A DNA stretch of 64,000 nt, taken from assembly GCF_001907675.1 (NCBI RefSeq), contig NZ_MPNT01000014.1, forward strand, positions 102,677 to 166,676, read 5' to 3'. Each line of letters begins with the position of its first letter. Position 1 is the first letter of the stretch. This document shows positions 20,345 through 28,766 of this stretch, in pieces. The notes beneath the pieces are model-generated. The model was not told where the DNA came from and made no database searches. It saw only the letters and a program-made list of their open reading frames with translations. A program made the translations under genes and the position numbers. The DNA comes from Mycobacterium paraffinicum (GTDB lineage: Bacteria > Actinomycetota > Actinomycetes > Mycobacteriales > Mycobacteriaceae).

Positions 20345-21272
20345 GATGCTCGATCGTGAGTTTGACCCCTGGGCCGAAAGGGACCACCGGACGCCAGTCG
20401 AGTTGCGACTCCGCCAGGGCGATGTCCGGCTTGCGCTTCTTCGGGTCGTCCTCGGGCAGCGGCTGGAAAACGATCGGAGAGGACGAGCCGGTCATCTCCT
20501 TGATGATGCGCGCGACTTCGAGGGCGGTCAGCTCGTCCTGGCTACCGAGGTTGACCGGTCCGGTGAACGACGATTCGCTGGTCGCCATCTTCACCAGCCC
20601 GTCGATCAAATCGTCGACGTAGCAGAAGCTTCGGGTTTGGCTGCCGTCGCCGAAGATGGTGATCGGTTCACCCCGTAGTGCCTGCACGATGAACTGTGAG
20701 ACGATCCGCCCATCCTCGGGATCCATCCTGGGCCCATAGGTGTTGAAGATGCGGACGACCTTGATCCGAGCGCCGAAGCGGCGCGCGTATTCGAGCATGA
20801 GTGTTTCGGCAACCCGCTTACCCTCGTCATAGCACGCACGCGGGCCGAAGCAGTTGACGTTGCCCCAGTAGCTTTCGGTCTGCGGATGGACGGTGGGATC
20901 GCCGTAGATCTCGCTGGTGGACGCCTGCAGCATGACCGCGTCTTTGTCGAGCGCCAGCTCGAGGACGTTCCTCGTACCGAGGTAGTTGGTGTCGAGGGTG
21001 AACACGGGATCGCGCTGGAACGCGAACGGCGAACCCGGGCAAGCCATGTTGAAGACGAGGTCCAGCGGTCCCGTCACGGCAGCCGCGTCCAGCGGCCGTC
21101 TGACATCGTGCTCGGAGAAGCTGAACCCGGGGTCGCCCTCGAGGTGGGTGAGGTTTTCGCGCCTGCCGGTGTAGAAGTTGTCCAGGCCGAGCACCTCAAT
21201 GCCGTCGCGGCGAAGGCGATCGCAGAGGTGGGATCCGAGGAATCCGGCGGCGCCGGTGACGAGGGCTCTCAT
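20319..21272 (-). CDS. uxs: UDP-glucuronate decarboxylase (UDP-xylose synthase)
   Basis: Extended SDR of 317 residues that converts UDP-glucuronate to UDP-xylose using bound NAD. Visible features are GAAGFLGSHL at 7-16, the TSEIYGDP segment with Glu121, and the signature GPRACYDEGKR with Tyr148 and Lys152, which is diagnostic of UXS against other epimerases. RSFCYVDDLIDG follows. It starts nine bases after ugd, so the two genes form an operon that supplies UDP-GlcA and UDP-Xyl. Xylose supply inside a polysaccharide locus suggests a xylose-containing polymer. Confidence 0.92.
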   Translation of the reverse strand: MRALVTGAAGFLGSHLCDRLRRDGIEVLGLDNFYTGRRENLTHLEGDPGFSFSEHDVRRPLDAAAVTGPLDLVFNMACPGSPFAFQRDPVFTLDTNYLGTRNVLELALDKDAVMLQASTSEIYGDPTVHPQTESYWGNVNCFGPRACYDEGKRVAETLMLEYARRFGARIKVVRIFNTYGPRMDPEDGRIVSQFIVQALRGEPITIFGDGSQTRSFCYVDDLIDGLVKMATSESSFTGPVNLGSQDELTALEVARIIKEMTGSSSPIVFQPLPEDDPKKRKPDIALAESQLDWRPVVPFGPGVKLTIEHLRSADPGR

Positions 21273-21281
21273 CCACCCAGC

Positions 21282-22598
21282 CTAGTGGCGGCCCATGCCG
21301 TAGTACTCGAAACCCTCGGCCCGCAACCGCTTGGGGTCATAGATGTTTCGACCGTCGAAGACCACATGGCCCCGCATGACCGACCGCATGCGCTGCCACG
21401 ACGGCCGCTGGAACTGCTTCCACTCGGTGATGAGGACGAGCGCGTCGGCGCCCTCGATGGCCTCGTACATGTTTCCGGCGTACTCGATCGAATTGCCCAG
21501 CACCTCTTTGGCGCGCCCGGTCGCCGCCGGATCGAAAGCCCGCACGGTCGCCCCCATCTCGATCAACTTGCGCGCGACCACCAGTGACGGCGCCTCGCGT
21601 ATGTCGTCGGTCTGGGGCTTGAAGCTGAGGCCCCAGAGCCCGATCCGCAAGCCGGTCAGGTCTGCTGCGGGCCGACCGGGGCCGAAGTGAGTGACGATCT
21701 TGGCGACCAGGGTGGCCTTTTGCTCCGTGTTGACCTCGTCGACGGCACGCAGCAAGCGCATCTGCGACCCCATGCCTGCGGCGGTATGTATCAACGCTTG
21801 GACGTCCTTGGGCAGGCATGAGCCGCCGTATCCGACGCCGGGAAAGAGGAACTCATACCCGATACGGCGGTCGGCCCCGAGGGCCTCCCGCACGGCTGCG
21901 ATGTCCGCCCCCGCCGTCTCGCACAGGTTCGAGATCTCGTTGATGAATGAAATCTTGGTAGCGAGAAAGCAATTCGCCGCATACTTGGTGATCTCGGCGC
22001 TCCTGATGTCCATGACGATCAGCGGGTGGAAGGTACGCAAGTACGGTTCGTAGACCTCGCGCATGATCTCCACGGCCCGCTTGGAGTCACTGCCGATGAC
22101 GACGCGGTCGGGCTTTATGAAGTCGGTGACCGCCGAACCCTCCTTGAGGAACTCGGGATTCGATACGACGTCGAACTCGTGCTTGGCCTTGCGGCCGATG
22201 ATCGCGCGAACATCGTCGGCGGTACCGACGGGCACGGTCGACTTGTCCACGATCACTTTGTAGCGATCCAAGTACGTTCCGATATCGTCGGCGGCCGCCT
22301 GGACGTGCGACACGTCGGCCTCGCCGTTCTCGCTCATGGGCGTCGCGACGGCGATGAAGATCACGTCGCCGTGCTCGATCGCGCGCCGACGATCCGTGGT
22401 GAAATCGATGGATCCATTCTCCCGGTTCCTGGCGATCAACTCGGCCAAGCCGGGCTCATAAATCGGCACACCTCCGGCCAGAAGCTCGTCCACCTTCCCC
22501 TGGTCGATGTCGACACACACCACGTCGTTGCCGCTGTCCGCCAGGCAAGCGCCCGTGACGAGCCCGACGTACCCGCACCCGATGATCGAAATCCTCAA
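21282..22598 (-). CDS. ugd: UDP-glucose 6-dehydrogenase
   Basis: NAD-dependent four-electron oxidation of UDP-glucose to UDP-glucuronate. It is 438 residues, full length. The N-terminal Rossmann motif GCGYVGLVTGACLA is at residues 7-20. The catalytic cysteine is in GVGYGGSCLPKD (Cys261), and Lys205/Asn209 are in EITKYAANCF. The C-terminal UDP-binding domain has GLSFKPQTDDIREAPS. It is the first gene of the ugd-uxs pair. It is divergent from the TylF-like methyltransferase gene across a gap of about 190 bases with AT-rich promoter-like words near 22690-22712. Confidence 0.94.
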   Translation of the reverse strand: MRISIIGCGYVGLVTGACLADSGNDVVCVDIDQGKVDELLAGGVPIYEPGLAELIARNRENGSIDFTTDRRRAIEHGDVIFIAVATPMSENGEADVSHVQAAADDIGTYLDRYKVIVDKSTVPVGTADDVRAIIGRKAKHEFDVVSNPEFLKEGSAVTDFIKPDRVVIGSDSKRAVEIMREVYEPYLRTFHPLIVMDIRSAEITKYAANCFLATKISFINEISNLCETAGADIAAVREALGADRRIGYEFLFPGVGYGGSCLPKDVQALIHTAAGMGSQMRLLRAVDEVNTEQKATLVAKIVTHFGPGRPAADLTGLRIGLWGLSFKPQTDDIREAPSLVVARKLIEMGATVRAFDPAATGRAKEVLGNSIEYAGNMYEAIEGADALVLITEWKQFQRPSWQRMRSVMRGHVVFDGRNIYDPKRLRAEGFEYYGMGRH

Positions 22599-22787
22599 GA
22601 CGACACCTTCGCTTCCCGACGATCGCCCAATAGTCCCGCAAGCGAGCGATCCACGCGCACTTTTTCGGCTAGCTTCGTCAACGATCCCGGTATTTTATTT
22701 CCCCTATTCTCTGACCTCGACATCAACCGGAATTGGCGGCCGACCCAGGCGCGCGGCCGGCGCGGGACAGCGGGAATCTTTGTCCAA

Positions 22788-23400
22788 ATGGGTCTTTGGC
22801 GACAGCCCAGGTCCGATAGAGTGTTATGCGTGCCCCAAGCGGATGCCGAGCGCGACCGGATGCCATCGGCGCCGACCCGAGGGCTCCTCCAAAACCTGGG
22901 TCAGCGCGTCGGCGGCACGGCAAGCCCTATACCTCGAATTCGGTGTGTTCGATGGCGGCTCGATGCGGTGGTGGTCGCAGCATCTGCCGCATACTGAAGC
23001 GAGGCTGATCGGTTTCGACACCTTCGAAGGCCTGCCACAGGATTGGCGGCCCGGCCTGGGAGCCGGCCACTTCGCCGTCGGCGGCGAGCCGCCCAAGATC
23101 GACGATGCCCGCGTCTCGTTCGTCGTCGGCTGGTTCGACGACAGCCTCCCGAAGTTCGAAATCCCCGAGCATGACCAGTTGATCATCAACGTCGACTGCG
23201 ACGTGTACTCCAGCGCCGCCACGGTGCTGAGTTGGGCGGAGCCGTTTCTCAAGCCCGGTACGCTGATCTACTTCGACGAGTTCCCCGACCGCGATCACGA
23301 GATGCGGGCATTCAAGGAACTCATGGCCCGCTCGCCACGGGAGTTCCGCCCGCTCGCCACGGCGCGCGGTCATCACTGGCTGTTCGAGGTCGTCAAGTGA
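22788..23400 (+). CDS. TylF/MycF-type O-methyltransferase, probably frameshifted near its N-terminus
   Basis: SAM-dependent, metal-dependent sugar O-methyltransferase family. The core reads LYLEFGVFDGGSM (SAM motif), GFDTFEGLPQDW, NVDCDVYSS and LIYFDEFPDRDHE. The expected N-terminus (TRGLLQNLGQRVGG) is in a different frame starting at ATG 22788; removing one base near 22922-22923 joins it to the core. As it stands, an in-frame ATG at 22843 gives a 185-residue product with an unrelated-looking N-terminus. Either the gene is broken, or there is a sequencing error, or the short form is made. Its likely role is methylation of a sugar in the exopolysaccharide. Confidence 0.7.
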
Positions 23401-23503
23401 CTCCACCCCGCCCCTGGCCCATTTTCGCTGTCCGTAAATCGGATGGGCGATAAACGAATTCAGCCCGGAACGATCACCCGGCGGTAGCGCGAAGCCACCA
23501 GCC

Positions 23504-25168
23504 TCAGCCGTCGGGACTCCCGGGCCGCGCCGATCGCACACCGATGAGCCGCTCCGCGAGCCGCACCCCCAGCGCTATCCCGAGCAGCGTCGGGTTGGCC
23601 TGGCTCGACGTCGGCAGGACCGAGGTGCTCGCGACGTAGAGCCCGCGCACGCCGTGCACCTGAAGGTCCGGGTTCACGACGCCGCCGTCGGCGGTCGCAG
23701 ACATCCGAGTTGTGCCGGCCTGATGAAAGCCGGCGTAGCCCTGCATGAAATCGTGTACCGACGCCTCGACGTCGTCGGAGAGCCACTCCACGTGTCCGAC
23801 CCCGTGGCGGCGCAGCTGCTCGTCGATGAGATCGATTGCCTTGCGAACGCTTTCGTAGTCGGCGTCGGAGAAATACATGTGGGTGCGTATCCTGCGCATG
23901 CCGAGGGCGTCGCGTTCGTCGGTCAGCTCGACCCGGCTGTCCCAGTGCGGAAGATGCTCGCCGTGGTAGTGCAGCACGTACCGATTGCCCGACCCCTTGA
24001 CGAAGAAGCCCGGCGCCTTGCGGCCCCGGCGCAGGAACCGCGCGTAGGAGAACCGAACCGCGAATCGGATGGAGCCGAACAGGTCTCGGATGATGTTACG
24101 CAGGTGCGCGGCGACGCGCGGCGGGCCCGCGGTCTTGGTGTGGGCCTCGCGGATGGCCGCCGCGAGCAGAAAACGCCCCAGCGGGGAGATCAACGTCAGG
24201 TAGACACCCGACAGGATCCCGCTCCCGTGCGCCGGATCGCTGATCGGCGGATTCACCATCCAGACGGCGGCATTCGGCATCCCGAGGTCGCGCTGCAGCT
24301 GCGGGCTGAAGGTGAATCGCCTGCGAAGGTATACGCCCTCGCGGTCTCGCTCGTGTTCGTAGATGACGTCGTCGCTGGTGAAGTGCACGCGGGCCACCCG
24401 GCCTTCGACATGGGACATGTACCACCGCCCCAGGTGGCCACCCGCGTTGCCCAGGCCGGCCGGATGATGGCGGTCCGAAGCCAGGAGCAATCTGGTCGCC
24501 TCCAAGCCGCCGGTGGCAAGGATGTAGTCCGCCGCAACGACTCTGCCCTCCCGCCCATCAAGCGTCTTGACGACGAGATGGTCGACTGCGTCACCGGCTT
24601 CGGTGGTCACCACCTCGGTGCAGGTCAGGCCGGTCCACACCGTCAAGCCGGGGGTTTTGCGCAACTCGGCGCGGTATTCGCGCCCGAAACGCGTTGGCAA
24701 CGACCAGCGTTCGAGGTCGGTGGTGCGCACCTGTTCGTCGGGCAGCCCCACGACCAAGTCCCGCTGCGCCAACTCCGGGACGTCCCGCGCATTGAAGACC
24801 GCCTGCCCGCATCCCGCCCAGTCGCAGGCCCGCTGCAGATAGGGCTCGACATCGTCGAACCCGATCGGCCAGGGCGACTCCGCGGTGATGGGCCGATCCT
24901 CGAAGTCGATGGCGTCGAACTTGACACAACGGCCGCCCCACAGCGCCGAGGTCCCGCCCACCTGCCGGCGAACGGCGACCTCACTGCGTGAATGAAAGTA
25001 GTCGTCCTGGCGCGAGTCGAACGCCGCCAGCTCCTGTGCCGCGCGGTCCGTGCGCTCTGACCCGCTTTCGATCAGCGCCACCTCGACGCCGGCAGCCGCG
25101 AGCTCCAGCGCGGTCACGATGCCGATCGGGCCGGCCCCGACCACCACGACATCGGTTCGGATCGTCAT
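23504..25168 (-). CDS. GMC-type FAD-dependent oxidoreductase
   Basis: Flavoprotein of 554 residues in the glucose-methanol-choline oxidoreductase family. The ADP-binding fold VVVVGAGPIGIVTALELAA is at about residues 7-25, followed by a glutamate (LIESG). VGGTSALWGGRCVKF is the flavin-contact loop. The C-terminal domain has GFHQAGTTRM, NPDLQVHGVRGLYVAS and SQANPTLLGIALG. Members oxidise alcohols or sugars. Within this locus it may oxidise a sugar moiety. The open frame continues upstream into the next gene, but that part is a shadow. ATG at 25166-25168 places the Rossmann motif correctly. It follows the aldo/keto reductase by 29 bases. Confidence 0.88.
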   Translation of the reverse strand: MTIRTDVVVVGAGPIGIVTALELAAAGVEVALIESGSERTDRAAQELAAFDSRQDDYFHSRSEVAVRRQVGGTSALWGGRCVKFDAIDFEDRPITAESPWPIGFDDVEPYLQRACDWAGCGQAVFNARDVPELAQRDLVVGLPDEQVRTTDLERWSLPTRFGREYRAELRKTPGLTVWTGLTCTEVVTTEAGDAVDHLVVKTLDGREGRVVAADYILATGGLEATRLLLASDRHHPAGLGNAGGHLGRWYMSHVEGRVARVHFTSDDVIYEHERDREGVYLRRRFTFSPQLQRDLGMPNAAVWMVNPPISDPAHGSGILSGVYLTLISPLGRFLLAAAIREAHTKTAGPPRVAAHLRNIIRDLFGSIRFAVRFSYARFLRRGRKAPGFFVKGSGNRYVLHYHGEHLPHWDSRVELTDERDALGMRRIRTHMYFSDADYESVRKAIDLIDEQLRRHGVGHVEWLSDDVEASVHDFMQGYAGFHQAGTTRMSATADGGVVNPDLQVHGVRGLYVASTSVLPTSSQANPTLLGIALGVRLAERLIGVRSARPGSPDG

Positions 25169-25197
25169 GTTGTGGGCGAACTGCGCCGGACCGCGAA

Positions 25198-26154
25198 TCA
25201 CGCGGCGGGGCCGCGTCGGAACTGCCGGGCGAGAGCGAGAAAACGCGTCAGCAGCTCCCCGTCCGGCGGCGACGAGACGGCTTCCGCCGCGTCGGCAACC
25301 CGCCGCGGGTCGGTGCTGCTGTAGAGAATCGCGCGACAACCCGTGGCCCTTGCCGACGACGCGACGATCAGCCTCGGCAACACACCGGGGGCCAACGGGT
25401 CGGCTTGGAGCGTTTCGCACCAACGTCGGGCCAGCCGTGCGTCGGCCCGCAACGCAGCGCGGAGCGCGTCGTACGACCGGTTGAAGACGCCAAACACCAA
25501 GTCGGCGGGGCGTGGCGGAGGAGCGAGAAGGTCGCCGCGGACCTGGCTGACGCCCCGCGGTGCGAATGCACCGGCGAAATCCACCTCGAGGCCCTCGTCC
25601 TGGGACACACCCCAGGCGCGAATCTTGCCCTGCCGGTGGGCCCGTTCGAAGAACTCGCCGAGTTCGTCGCCGGCGACGACGTCGAAAGGCCTTGGGCCGT
25701 GGACGAACAAGATGTCGACGTAGTCGACGCCCAGCGCCGCCAGGCTCTCGTCCAGGCTGCGGGTCGCGACCGCCGCGTCGTAGCGCCGGGGGGTCAGGTC
25801 CGGTTCCTGTTGCCGCTTGACCGCGCGCCGCAGTGCTGGGGCTTTGCGGAGCACCGCCCGCGCGGGCGCCTGGAAGCGGCCGAGGCGCCGGGCCGCGCCG
25901 CCGACCTCGATGCCGAACTTGGTGGCCACGGTCACCGCGTCGCGATTCACGGTGCGCAGGAAGACCCCCAGCTCGGACTCCGCCATCCCCAGCCCATACA
26001 TCCGCGCGGTGTCGAAGTGCGTGATGCCGTGCTCGACCGCGCTGCCCAGCACGGCCATCCGCTCCTTGCGGAACGGCGCCTGCAGCAAACCCCCGCACCC
26101 GAAACCGACCGCGCTGACCTTGAGCGCCGGTCCGCTGAGCTCAATCTGCTCCAA
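25198..26154 (-). CDS. aldo/keto reductase family protein
   Basis: NAD(P)H-dependent TIM-barrel oxidoreductase of about 318 residues. The catalytic tetrad can be seen: Asp in THFDTARMYG, Tyr in the same segment, Lys in VTVATKFG and His in ILFVHGP. The C-terminal ILYSSTDPRRVADAAEAV matches the cofactor-binding end of the family. The likely start is a TTG at 26152-26154, which overlaps the upstream glycosyltransferase by 14 bases; the longer frame has arginine-rich non-conserved sequence. Coupling to a glycosyltransferase and a GMC oxidoreductase suggests a sugar redox step, but the substrate is unknown. Confidence 0.82.
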   Translation of the reverse strand: MEQIELSGPALKVSAVGFGCGGLLQAPFRKERMAVLGSAVEHGITHFDTARMYGLGMAESELGVFLRTVNRDAVTVATKFGIEVGGAARRLGRFQAPARAVLRKAPALRRAVKRQQEPDLTPRRYDAAVATRSLDESLAALGVDYVDILFVHGPRPFDVVAGDELGEFFERAHRQGKIRAWGVSQDEGLEVDFAGAFAPRGVSQVRGDLLAPPPRPADLVFGVFNRSYDALRAALRADARLARRWCETLQADPLAPGVLPRLIVASSARATGCRAILYSSTDPRRVADAAEAVSSPPDGELLTRFLALARQFRRGPAA

Positions 26155-27154
26155 CGCCGAGGCTCTCGTAGATCCGGCGAAGCTCGGCGCCGATGACCTC
26201 CGGGCTGCGGGTCGCCGCGATGTGCGCCTGCCCCTTGAGCCCGTCGCGCTCCGCCAGCTCCGGATCGCGCAGGTAGCGCCCGATCGCCGCCGCCAATGCG
26301 GGCGGATCATCAACGGGGACGAGCATTTTCGGGTCAGGCACGATGCCCGGCGTGCCGGAGACCGGCGTCGCGACGGCCGGCCGCGCGCCGGCCAGGGCCT
26401 CGGTCACGATCAGCGGCATCGCCTCGGCGCGCGACGGGAGCACCACCACCCGCGCGGACCGGATCAACGCGGGGATCGCGTCCGGATGTACCGCGGGTTC
26501 CACCGAGAAGCGCTCCAGCTGCGGAGGGGTGTAGTCGTCGATCGGCCCGACCACCCGGCACTGGCCTTCGATGCCCTCGTCGAGCAGCAGCTGCCACGCC
26601 GCGGCGAGCGTGTCGACCCCCTTGCGCAGGCCGATGGTCCCGGCGAAGAGCGCCACCGGCGGCGTCGTGCTGGCCCCGGGCGCGTCCCAGTCGATCGGCG
26701 CCGGGTTCACCGAGATGGTGCTCGGCACCCGAGGAGCCAGCTGGGCAACGGTGGCCTGCGCGTCCTCCGAGAACACGATGAGGTGGTCGGCGCGGCGCAG
26801 GGTGGCACCGATAAAGCGGCGGTGCCGAAGGGCTTCCCTGGCGACATCGGCGCCCTGCAGCGTCGCGACGATCCGCAAGCCCCGCGCCTTGGCCAGTCGA
26901 ATCAGCGGTCCTTCGCGCAGCCACGCCCCGCCGTCGGAGATGTGGAAGTGCACGATGGTCGTGCGGGGTGCGCGGGCCAACACGGCCGCCGCCCGCGCGG
27001 TCAGCACGAAGTTCTTCGCGTGGTGCCGCCCTTCCCAGGTGGACAGGACGCGGATGTCGTCCGCGCCCATCTTGTAGTCGCGGATGACTCGGATCACGGT
27101 CTGCGTCCCGCCGAAGCTGTAAACGCCCGGCCCGACATGAATGACGGAGATCAT
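26141..27154 (-). CDS. glycosyltransferase family 4 protein
   Basis: GT-B enzyme of 337 residues. It opens with ISVIHVGPGVYSFGGTQTVI (acceptor-side glycine loop). Its donor-side half contains LFAGTIGLRKGVDTLAAAW and the SRAEAMPLIVTEALAGARPAVATPVSG signature. It would add one of the sugars of the repeat unit. The chosen ATG is 27152-27154; a GTG at 27178 would add eight residues. It heads a three-gene minus-strand block with the aldo/keto reductase and GMC oxidoreductase. Confidence 0.87.
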   Translation of the reverse strand: MISVIHVGPGVYSFGGTQTVIRVIRDYKMGADDIRVLSTWEGRHHAKNFVLTARAAAVLARAPRTTIVHFHISDGGAWLREGPLIRLAKARGLRIVATLQGADVAREALRHRRFIGATLRRADHLIVFSEDAQATVAQLAPRVPSTISVNPAPIDWDAPGASTTPPVALFAGTIGLRKGVDTLAAAWQLLLDEGIEGQCRVVGPIDDYTPPQLERFSVEPAVHPDAIPALIRSARVVVLPSRAEAMPLIVTEALAGARPAVATPVSGTPGIVPDPKMLVPVDDPPALAAAIGRYLRDPELAERDGLKGQAHIAATRSPEVIGAELRRIYESLGVGAD

Positions 27155-27290
27155 CGCGGTCCGGAAATGGGATAGCACAGCGGCGCGTGGCGGGGGTGGT
27201 CGAGCAGACAGAGACTTCGCATTCGGCTAACTCCCAACGTGATTGGCGACGGCGTCAAAGTACACCGGTCGACTGCTCGACGTGCCCACT

Positions 27291-28766
27291 TCAGCGGGCT
27301 CCGGATGGTGCCGCGAGCCCGGCCACGTCGGGGCTGACCGCGGGTTCGGCGTCGCGCACTCGGTCACGTATGCCGGCGAACCCCATCGTCGAACCGAGCG
27401 CGATGCCCAGCGCGAAGGCGTCCGATGGCATCTCGGGCAAAGGCCACACCACGGATATCGCGAGGAGGCCCGCGCTGACCGCCACGCTGACCTTCGCCGC
27501 CGCGGTCCGGCAGCGCACCGCCTTGATCAACGGGATCAGCGCGAAGGCGGCGAACGCCGTCATACCGACCACACCTGCTTTCGCCAGCCACCAGAGATAG
27601 AAGTTGTGCGAGTAGGCGGGATAGAACTTCGCGGAAAACTCGTCGTCACCCTTCGGCGGCTGATACGCGTAACCCAGGCCATGGCCGAATACGGGCGCCT
27701 GAGCGATCGAGCGGTTCAGCAGGGAGTTCTCCCGCACCCTCTCCAGCGCCGATTCGTCCACGGCGAGCGCGCTCGACGAAACCCCGCCGAGCACCCGCTC
27801 GTTGAAGGCCGTGAGCTGGTCGCCCAGCCACGCGCCGGCTTGCGAACCGTGCAGCAAGAACAGCAATCCCGGCAACGTCACCGCGACCACCGCCGCGCAG
27901 ATGGCGACGACGACGAGGGTCCGGCGCACGGTTGACACGCTCAGGCTGACCAACAGAGCCGCACCCGCCGCCACGGCCATCGAGATAAGCGTGTTGCGGG
28001 AGAACGACAGCAGCGAAATGATCAGCGCGGGTGGGCCCAAAGTCAGGAGCGTGGCGGGCCTCAGGCGGCCGATTATGGCGGCGGCCACCAGCGCGCTCAG
28101 CGTCGCGGTGGCCGGGGATTGCGTGGTCAGGATGATCCGGACGGCCTGGTCGGCCCCGGTCGCCGCCCCCAAACTTTCAGACCGGCCCGCCAGCCGGATG
28201 GCATGCAGCGAACTCACGACCGCCATGCCCGCCGAAAACCACAGGATGCCGGCCGTCACGCGGATCGACCACTTGATGTAGTCGCCGTACACCACCAACA
28301 GCGCCAGCACGTAGCCCACGACGATTTCCAGCATGGACAGCGATTCGCGCAGCACGATGGTGGCGTCATGCCCGTTCTCGAATCCAGCCGCGGTCGACAT
28401 CACAAGCACGACCAGGAACACGGCGGGCAACCAGAAATCGGAGAATCGCGGTTTCACGATCGGAATCAGGTAGCCGATCGCCAGCATCGCGGCCAGCAGA
28501 TACAGGTAGATGACCGCGGGGCCGACGACTTTGCCGACGTGCAGGCCCGCTGGCAGCGCCGCGAACGCCGCCACCAACGCCACCCACACCATCGCCTCGG
28601 GTCTCACCCAGTAGACAACCAGGCAGAAGGTGGCGGCGATCAGCATGATGCCCTCCGTGGTGAGTCGCACCGAGAGCACGCCGAACACGAAACATCCGAA
28701 GAGGAACAGCGCGAGCGAGGCTGCGCTCATGGCCATGCGATGCCGACTGCGCAGGTAGTAGATCAC
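27291..28766 (-). CDS. Wzy-type polysaccharide polymerase / O-antigen ligase-like membrane protein
   Basis: Polytopic membrane protein of 491 residues with about 11-12 hydrophobic segments and one large outside loop. The loop contains GHGLGYAY and SHNFYLWWLAKAGVVG, the conserved features of the O-antigen ligase/polymerase (Wzy_C) superfamily. Next to a flippase and a Wzz-like protein the polymerase role is most likely: it would join lipid-linked repeats on the outer side of the membrane. GTG at 28764-28766 overlaps the stop of the Wzz-like gene as GTGA, so translation is coupled. Confidence 0.88.
   Translation of the reverse strand: MIYYLRSRHRMAMSAASLALFLFGCFVFGVLSVRLTTEGIMLIAATFCLVVYWVRPEAMVWVALVAAFAALPAGLHVGKVVGPAVIYLYLLAAMLAIGYLIPIVKPRFSDFWLPAVFLVVLVMSTAAGFENGHDATIVLRESLSMLEIVVGYVLALLVVYGDYIKWSIRVTAGILWFSAGMAVVSSLHAIRLAGRSESLGAATGADQAVRIILTTQSPATATLSALVAAAIIGRLRPATLLTLGPPALIISLLSFSRNTLISMAVAAGAALLVSLSVSTVRRTLVVVAICAAVVAVTLPGLLFLLHGSQAGAWLGDQLTAFNERVLGGVSSSALAVDESALERVRENSLLNRSIAQAPVFGHGLGYAYQPPKGDDEFSAKFYPAYSHNFYLWWLAKAGVVGMTAFAAFALIPLIKAVRCRTAAAKVSVAVSAGLLAISVVWPLPEMPSDAFALGIALGSTMGFAGIRDRVRDAEPAVSPDVAGLAAPSGAR

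Noticed and set aside
25169..26098. N-terminal extension of the GMC oxidoreductase into the aldo/keto reductase gene
   Set aside because: The extra residues are the reductase read out of frame; the FAD-binding motif starts just after ATG 25166-25168.
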